Below are positions 5,856 through 8,677 of a stretch of DNA of 8,677 nucleotides, piece by piece. The stretch's first letter is position 1. Every line of letters begins with the position of its first letter. Source of the DNA: Acidobacteriaceae bacterium (lineage in GTDB: Bacteria; Acidobacteriota; Terriglobia; Terriglobales; Acidobacteriaceae); the NCBI GenBank assembly GCA_030040395.1, contig JASHTU010000576.1:1-8677 (forward strand), given 5' to 3'. The notes under the pieces are model-generated. The model made no database searches. It was given only the letters and a program-made list of their open reading frames with translations, and had not been told where the DNA came from. The translations under genes were made by a program, and so were the position numbers.

Positions 5856-6683
5856 ATGTCCATCTCCGCGCTGATCATCGACGACGAACAACTGGCCCGC
5901 GACGAGTTGAAGTTCCTGCTTGACTCCATCGGCGGCGTCGAGGTGGTTGCGGAAGGCGCCAACGGCATTGAGGCCATCAATCTCATCGAGGAACACCGCC
6001 CCGACCTGGTCTTTCTCGATGTGCAAATGCCGGGTCTGGACGGCTTCGCGGTGATCCGCCAGCTGACCGGGGACAACGGGGGAAAAAAGAGCCCTTCGCT
6101 GCCCCATATCGTCTTCGCCACGGCCTACGACCAGTACGCCGTCCGCGCCTTCGAAGTGAACGCGGTCGATTACCTGCTCAAGCCCTTCGATCGCGACCGG
6201 GTGCTCGCCGCCGTGGAGCGCGTGCGCATGCGCATGGCCGGTGAGGGCGCCGGGCCCGCTGCGGGGCCGGCCGAGGCCATCGAGTCGCAGTTGGAAGCCC
6301 TGTTGCGCCTTCTCAATCGCCCCCAAGGCGCCCCGCGCGCCGCCCAACCCGCCAAACTCATCGTCCAGGTCCAAAGTCGGCTTCTGCTCATCGACCAGGC
6401 CGAAATCTGCTTCGCCGCCATTGACGAAGGCGTCATTCGCATCGTGACTCGCGCCTTCGAAGGCCAGTCCAAGTGCCGCACCCTCGAAGAGCTGATGGAA
6501 CTGCTCGACCCCGTTCACTTCTGGCGCGCTCACCGCGGCTATGTGGTCAATATCGACCACATTCGCGAGGTTGTGCCCTGGTTCAAATCCACTTATCAGT
6601 TGCGCATGAACGACAAGCAGCAGACCGAGATTCCCGTAAGCCGCGCGCAAACCCGGAGGCTCAAGGAGCTGTTCAGCCTTTAG
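5856..6683 (+). CDS. LytTR-family response regulator
   Basis: A two-component transcription regulator of 275 residues. The receiver domain (about 3-128) has the acidic pair D9/D10 (LIIDDEQLARDE), phospho-acceptor D55 (LVFLDVQMPGLDG), T89 in FATAYDQYAV, and K109 in DYLLKPFDR, so phosphorylation chemistry looks intact. A Gly/Lys-rich insert (TGDNGGKKSPSLPH) precedes beta-4. A linker rich in Gly, Ala and Pro (about 128-165) leads to the C-terminal LytTR DNA-binding domain (about 170-275), with LIVQVQSRLLLIDQAEI, FWRAHRGYVVNIDHI and the closing IPVSRAQTRRLKELF. No histidine kinase lies nearby; LytS-type partners are often elsewhere. The ATG at 5856 fits the domain start exactly. It is followed on the same strand by the ornithine-lipid genes. 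Confidence 0.95.
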   Translation: MSISALIIDDEQLARDELKFLLDSIGGVEVVAEGANGIEAINLIEEHRPDLVFLDVQMPGLDGFAVIRQLTGDNGGKKSPSLPHIVFATAYDQYAVRAFEVNAVDYLLKPFDRDRVLAAVERVRMRMAGEGAGPAAGPAEAIESQLEALLRLLNRPQGAPRAAQPAKLIVQVQSRLLLIDQAEICFAAIDEGVIRIVTRAFEGQSKCRTLEELMELLDPVHFWRAHRGYVVNIDHIREVVPWFKSTYQLRMNDKQQTEIPVSRAQTRRLKELFSL

Positions 6684-6762
6684 CGGCCGCCGGCGAATCT
6701 TTTTGCACCCCATTCGCACCCGGTTCACCCTCCTTTCACGAGCCTCAGCCGATACTGCTGGC

Positions 6763-7650
6763 GTGATCCCGTCCATTCCAGTCAGACCCTTTCCGGGTTC
6801 CACGCCGGTTGTGGAACTCGCGTCCCCCACCCATTCCTCTTCGCTGCCCGCCGGCGCCCTCCCTTCCATCAGCGCGGTTATGGGCCGTTACCGGCTGCGC
6901 CGGGCTGAAAGCGCCGAAGACCGCAAGGCCGCCTATCGGCTGCGTTTCAAGGTCTTCAACCTCGAGTTGGGTGAGGGCCTGGAGAGTTCCTACCAGACCG
7001 GACTCGACACCGATCGCTTCGATCCCTTCTGCGACCACCTGATCGTCGATGAGCAGCTCAGCCGCCGCATCGTCGGAGCCTACCGGATGCAATCGGGCCT
7101 CTCGGCGGCGCGCCATCTCGGCTACTACTCTGAGCAGGAGTTCCATCTCGCCCCCTACGAGCCGCTGCGCCCCGGAATTCTGGAGCTGGGCCGCGCCTGC
7201 ATTGACCGCGAGCACCGCACCCCCGAGGTGCTTACGTTGTTATGGCGCGGCATCGCGCAGTATGCTGACGCCATGGGACTGCGCTACTTGCTGGGTTGCT
7301 CTTCGCTTAACTCGAACGACCCCGCCGAAGGGTGGCGAATGTACCGCCGGCTCCAGCAATCCCGCGTGGCGCCCGAGTTCGAAACCGTCCCTACCGCTGC
7401 CTACGCCTGCCCCGTCCATTCCTGCGAGCTAGAGCCCAACCAACCCTCCGCACACGATGACTTGCCGCCAGCCTCCGCTCCCGTCAAAATCCCCAAGCTG
7501 CTCAAGACCTACCTGGCCATTGGAGCGCGCATCGCCGCCCCGCCGGCATGGGACCGTGAGTTCCGCACCATCGACTTCCTCACCCTGCTCGATCTCCAGC
7601 AGCTTTCCCCGGCGGCGCGCAACCGCTTCCTGGCGCCGCCCGCCCAATGA
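6763..7650 (+). CDS. olsB: OlsB-like GNAT N-acyltransferase (ornithine lipid synthesis)
   Basis: Family role: transfers a 3-hydroxyacyl group from acyl carrier protein to the alpha-amino group of ornithine, making lyso-ornithine lipid at the inner membrane. The conserved core is clear: AAYRLRFKVFNLELGEGL, GLDTDRFDPFCDHLIV, RRIVGAYRM, GYYSEQEF, ILELGRACIDREHRTPEVL, LLWRGIAQYAD, LLGCSSLNSNDPAEGW, then PKLLKTYLAIGARIAAPPAWDREF and TIDFLTLLDL at the C-terminus. Many relatives have a Cys-Gly near the second Ala of ARIAAPPAWD. The start is uncertain: GTG 6763 (295 residues, used here), TTG 6703 and ATG 6880 (256 residues, just before GRYRLRRAES) are all in frame and none has a Shine-Dalgarno. Residues between the first and last options are Pro/Ser-rich and may not be translated. 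It is paired with the acyltransferase that follows, which strongly supports the assignment; the acceptor could be another amino acid. Confidence 0.9.
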   Translation: MIPSIPVRPFPGSTPVVELASPTHSSSLPAGALPSISAVMGRYRLRRAESAEDRKAAYRLRFKVFNLELGEGLESSYQTGLDTDRFDPFCDHLIVDEQLSRRIVGAYRMQSGLSAARHLGYYSEQEFHLAPYEPLRPGILELGRACIDREHRTPEVLTLLWRGIAQYADAMGLRYLLGCSSLNSNDPAEGWRMYRRLQQSRVAPEFETVPTAAYACPVHSCELEPNQPSAHDDLPPASAPVKIPKLLKTYLAIGARIAAPPAWDREFRTIDFLTLLDLQQLSPAARNRFLAPPAQ

Positions 7651-7657
7651 GGGCGCG

Positions 7658-8404
7658 GTGAGACTGCGGCGCGCCTTGGCGCTCGCAGCGACGCTTGTCC
7701 TCTGCGTCCTTCGTTTCTGGCTCGCTCGGATGCGCGGCCCGCTCACCCTGGAGCGCCGCGCCCTTTGGCTGCAAGCCTCCGCGCACCGCGCGCTCGCCGC
7801 CCTCGCCATCCAGGTTCGCATCGAGGGCCAGCCGCCTGCGCGCGGTCTGGCCGTCTCCAACCATCTCAGTTACCTCGATATAGTCGCCTTCTCAGCCGCC
7901 ATGCCTTGCTTTTTTGTCTCCAAGGCCGAGGTAAGCCGCTGGCCTTACTTCGGCAAGGCCGCGCGTTCCGGCGGAACCATCTTCCTCGACCGCGCCAGCC
8001 GTTCCAGCGCTGAAGCCGTCGCCCGCCAAATCGCCGAGCGGCTCAAGCTGCCGATACCGGTGCTGCTCTTTCCCGAAGGCACCAGTACCGACGGCGCCGA
8101 GGTTCTGCATTTTCATTCCCGGCTTCTGGATCCCGCCATCCAATGCGGCGCGCCCATCACCGCCTGCGCCATTCGCTACGCCGCCGCGGCCGGAACCGCC
8201 CAACTCGCCGAGCGCGACCTGTGCTGGTTCGGCGACCAAGCCTTTTTGCCGCATCTCTGGAAAGTGCTCGGCCTCACCGGTTTCTCCGCTGAGATCCGCT
8301 TCGGCGAGCCGCGCCTCTATACCGGCCGCCATGTCGCCGGCGAGCAGGCTCACGCCGAAGTCACCGCCATGCGCTGCGCCGGAAAAGTGATTTGCCGGCT
8401 ATAG
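7658..8404 (+). CDS. olsA: OlsA/PlsC-like 1-acyl-glycerophosphate-type O-acyltransferase
   Basis: Predicted second step: O-acylation of lyso-ornithine lipid (or lysophosphatidic acid, as for PlsC). The 248 residues have an N-terminal hydrophobic helix (about 5-21) and the four acyltransferase blocks: NHLSYLD (68-74, with the catalytic His69 and Asp74 in the HX4D motif), GGTIFLDR (105-112), FPEGTSTDG (138-146) and the PITACAIRY block (about 166-174). Start choice: the frame is open much further upstream, but that part overlaps olsB in another frame and is Ser/Pro/Arg-rich. GTG 7658 has GAGG five bases before it and begins at MRLRRALALA, a typical membrane-anchored start. It lies 7 bases after the olsB stop, so the two form an operon. 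That pairing favours OlsA over a housekeeping PlsC, though dual activity is possible. Confidence 0.9.
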   Translation: MRLRRALALAATLVLCVLRFWLARMRGPLTLERRALWLQASAHRALAALAIQVRIEGQPPARGLAVSNHLSYLDIVAFSAAMPCFFVSKAEVSRWPYFGKAARSGGTIFLDRASRSSAEAVARQIAERLKLPIPVLLFPEGTSTDGAEVLHFHSRLLDPAIQCGAPITACAIRYAAAAGTAQLAERDLCWFGDQAFLPHLWKVLGLTGFSAEIRFGEPRLYTGRHVAGEQAHAEVTAMRCAGKVICRL

Positions 8405-8438
8405 CATTTTTAGGGTTGATGCAGTCCGAAGCCGGCAA
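8392..8438. terminator. Inverted repeat between convergent genes, weak terminator candidate
   Basis: TTGCCGGCT (8392-8400) and AGCCGGCAA (8430-8438) are perfect 9-base inverted repeats separated by 29 bases. The left arm covers the last codons of olsA; a short T run (8407-8411) is in the loop, not after the stem. Its place between convergent genes fits a bidirectional end signal, but the long loop and absence of a T tail make this tentative. Confidence 0.25.
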
Positions 8439-8535
8439 TCCAAGTCGACGCGACCCACAGGGAGTGGCGACCTTGTACACGGCTGGAAAAAGACACTGTT
8501 TCTCTGAAAATGCCGTAGCCGCGAACTGATTGGGC

Positions 8536-8677
8536 TTACGCCGTCAACGCATCCTCCGCCGTCGCAACGATCTCAGCCCCGATGGCCAGGCTGGCGGTGG
8601 CGGCGGGACTCGGCGCATTGAGCACATGAAGAGCGTGCGGCTGGCGCACGAAGTAGAAATCGTCCACCAGTTGTCCG
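8536..8677 (-). CDS. lhgO: L-2-hydroxyglutarate oxidase LhgO, C-terminal end only
   Basis: An FAD-dependent oxidoreductase of the DAO fold that oxidises L-2-hydroxyglutarate to 2-oxoglutarate and passes electrons to the membrane quinone pool. Only the last 46 residues are present; the gene continues past the right edge. The visible tail has [20 protein letters not shown] followed by [11 protein letters not shown], which matches the conserved C-terminus of this family ([27 protein letters not shown] pattern), where the segment closes the FAD/substrate pocket. The stop is TTA (8536-8538) read on the minus strand. It converges on olsA with a 131-base gap holding no other gene. A related FAD-dependent oxidoreductase of the same superfamily cannot be excluded from so short a piece. 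Confidence 0.8.
   Translation of the reverse strand, partial: GQLVDDFYFVRQPHALHVLNAPSPAATASLAIGAEIVATAEDALTA

Noticed and set aside
5838..6869. A 343-residue minus-strand open frame across the LytTR regulator
   Set aside because: It mirrors the codons of an intact response regulator and has no domain or ribosome site; a GC-driven shadow.
7457..7657. Upstream extension of the olsA frame by 67 residues
   Set aside because: It lies inside the olsB coding region, encodes a Ser/Pro/Arg-rich string unlike any acyltransferase N-terminus, and a GTG with a ribosome site sits just after the olsB stop.

Overview
The window is GC-rich DNA (roughly 60-65% by eye) from a Gram-negative-type bacterium. The gene content and protein style (HslU with a proline-rich I-domain loop, a YdeI/DUF1905 protein, separate ornithine-lipid acyltransferases, an L-2-hydroxyglutarate oxidase) suggest Acidobacteriota, class Terriglobia. 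That placement is inference from remembered family sequences, not from a search. Almost everything reads on the + strand; the exceptions are a probable 59-residue small protein (2394-2573) and a gene entering from the right edge (8536-8677).

Left part (1-2260): the C-terminal three quarters of the HslU unfoldase ATPase, then a complete Sua5-type threonylcarbamoyl-AMP synthase needed for the t6A modification of tRNAs. From 2261 to 3228 comes a gene-poor stretch of nearly 1 kb. It holds two same-orientation copies of a ~110-bp, ~80% identical interspersed-type repeat, one starting 4 bases after the Sua5 stop and one just before the next gene. Between them lies a small minus-strand ORF with a strong Shine-Dalgarno and an internal protein duplication.

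Middle (3229-5732): a YdeI-family/DUF1905 protein, then an ECF-type sigma factor translationally coupled (overlapping stop and start) to a 128-residue two-pass membrane protein that could be its anti-sigma factor or regulator. A three-pass membrane protein with two zinc-ribbon modules follows.

Right part (5810-8404): a near-consensus sigma70-type promoter drives a LytTR response regulator with an unusually short predicted leader and no Shine-Dalgarno. It is followed on the same strand by an olsB-like GNAT N-acyltransferase and, 7 bases later, an olsA/plsC-like O-acyltransferase. These two together would make ornithine lipids (phosphorus-free membrane lipids) or a related acylated amino-acid lipid. 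The last 142 bases encode the C-terminus of an L-2-hydroxyglutarate oxidase on the opposite strand, converging on olsA.

Most of the window is ordinary chromosome. The parts that deserve a second look are the repeat pair, the small duplicated Cys/Trp protein between them, the sigma-factor/membrane-protein pair, the LytTR promoter with its very short leader, and the possible link between the LytTR regulator and lipid genes. I saw no CRISPR array, rRNA, tRNA, insertion sequence or phage gene.
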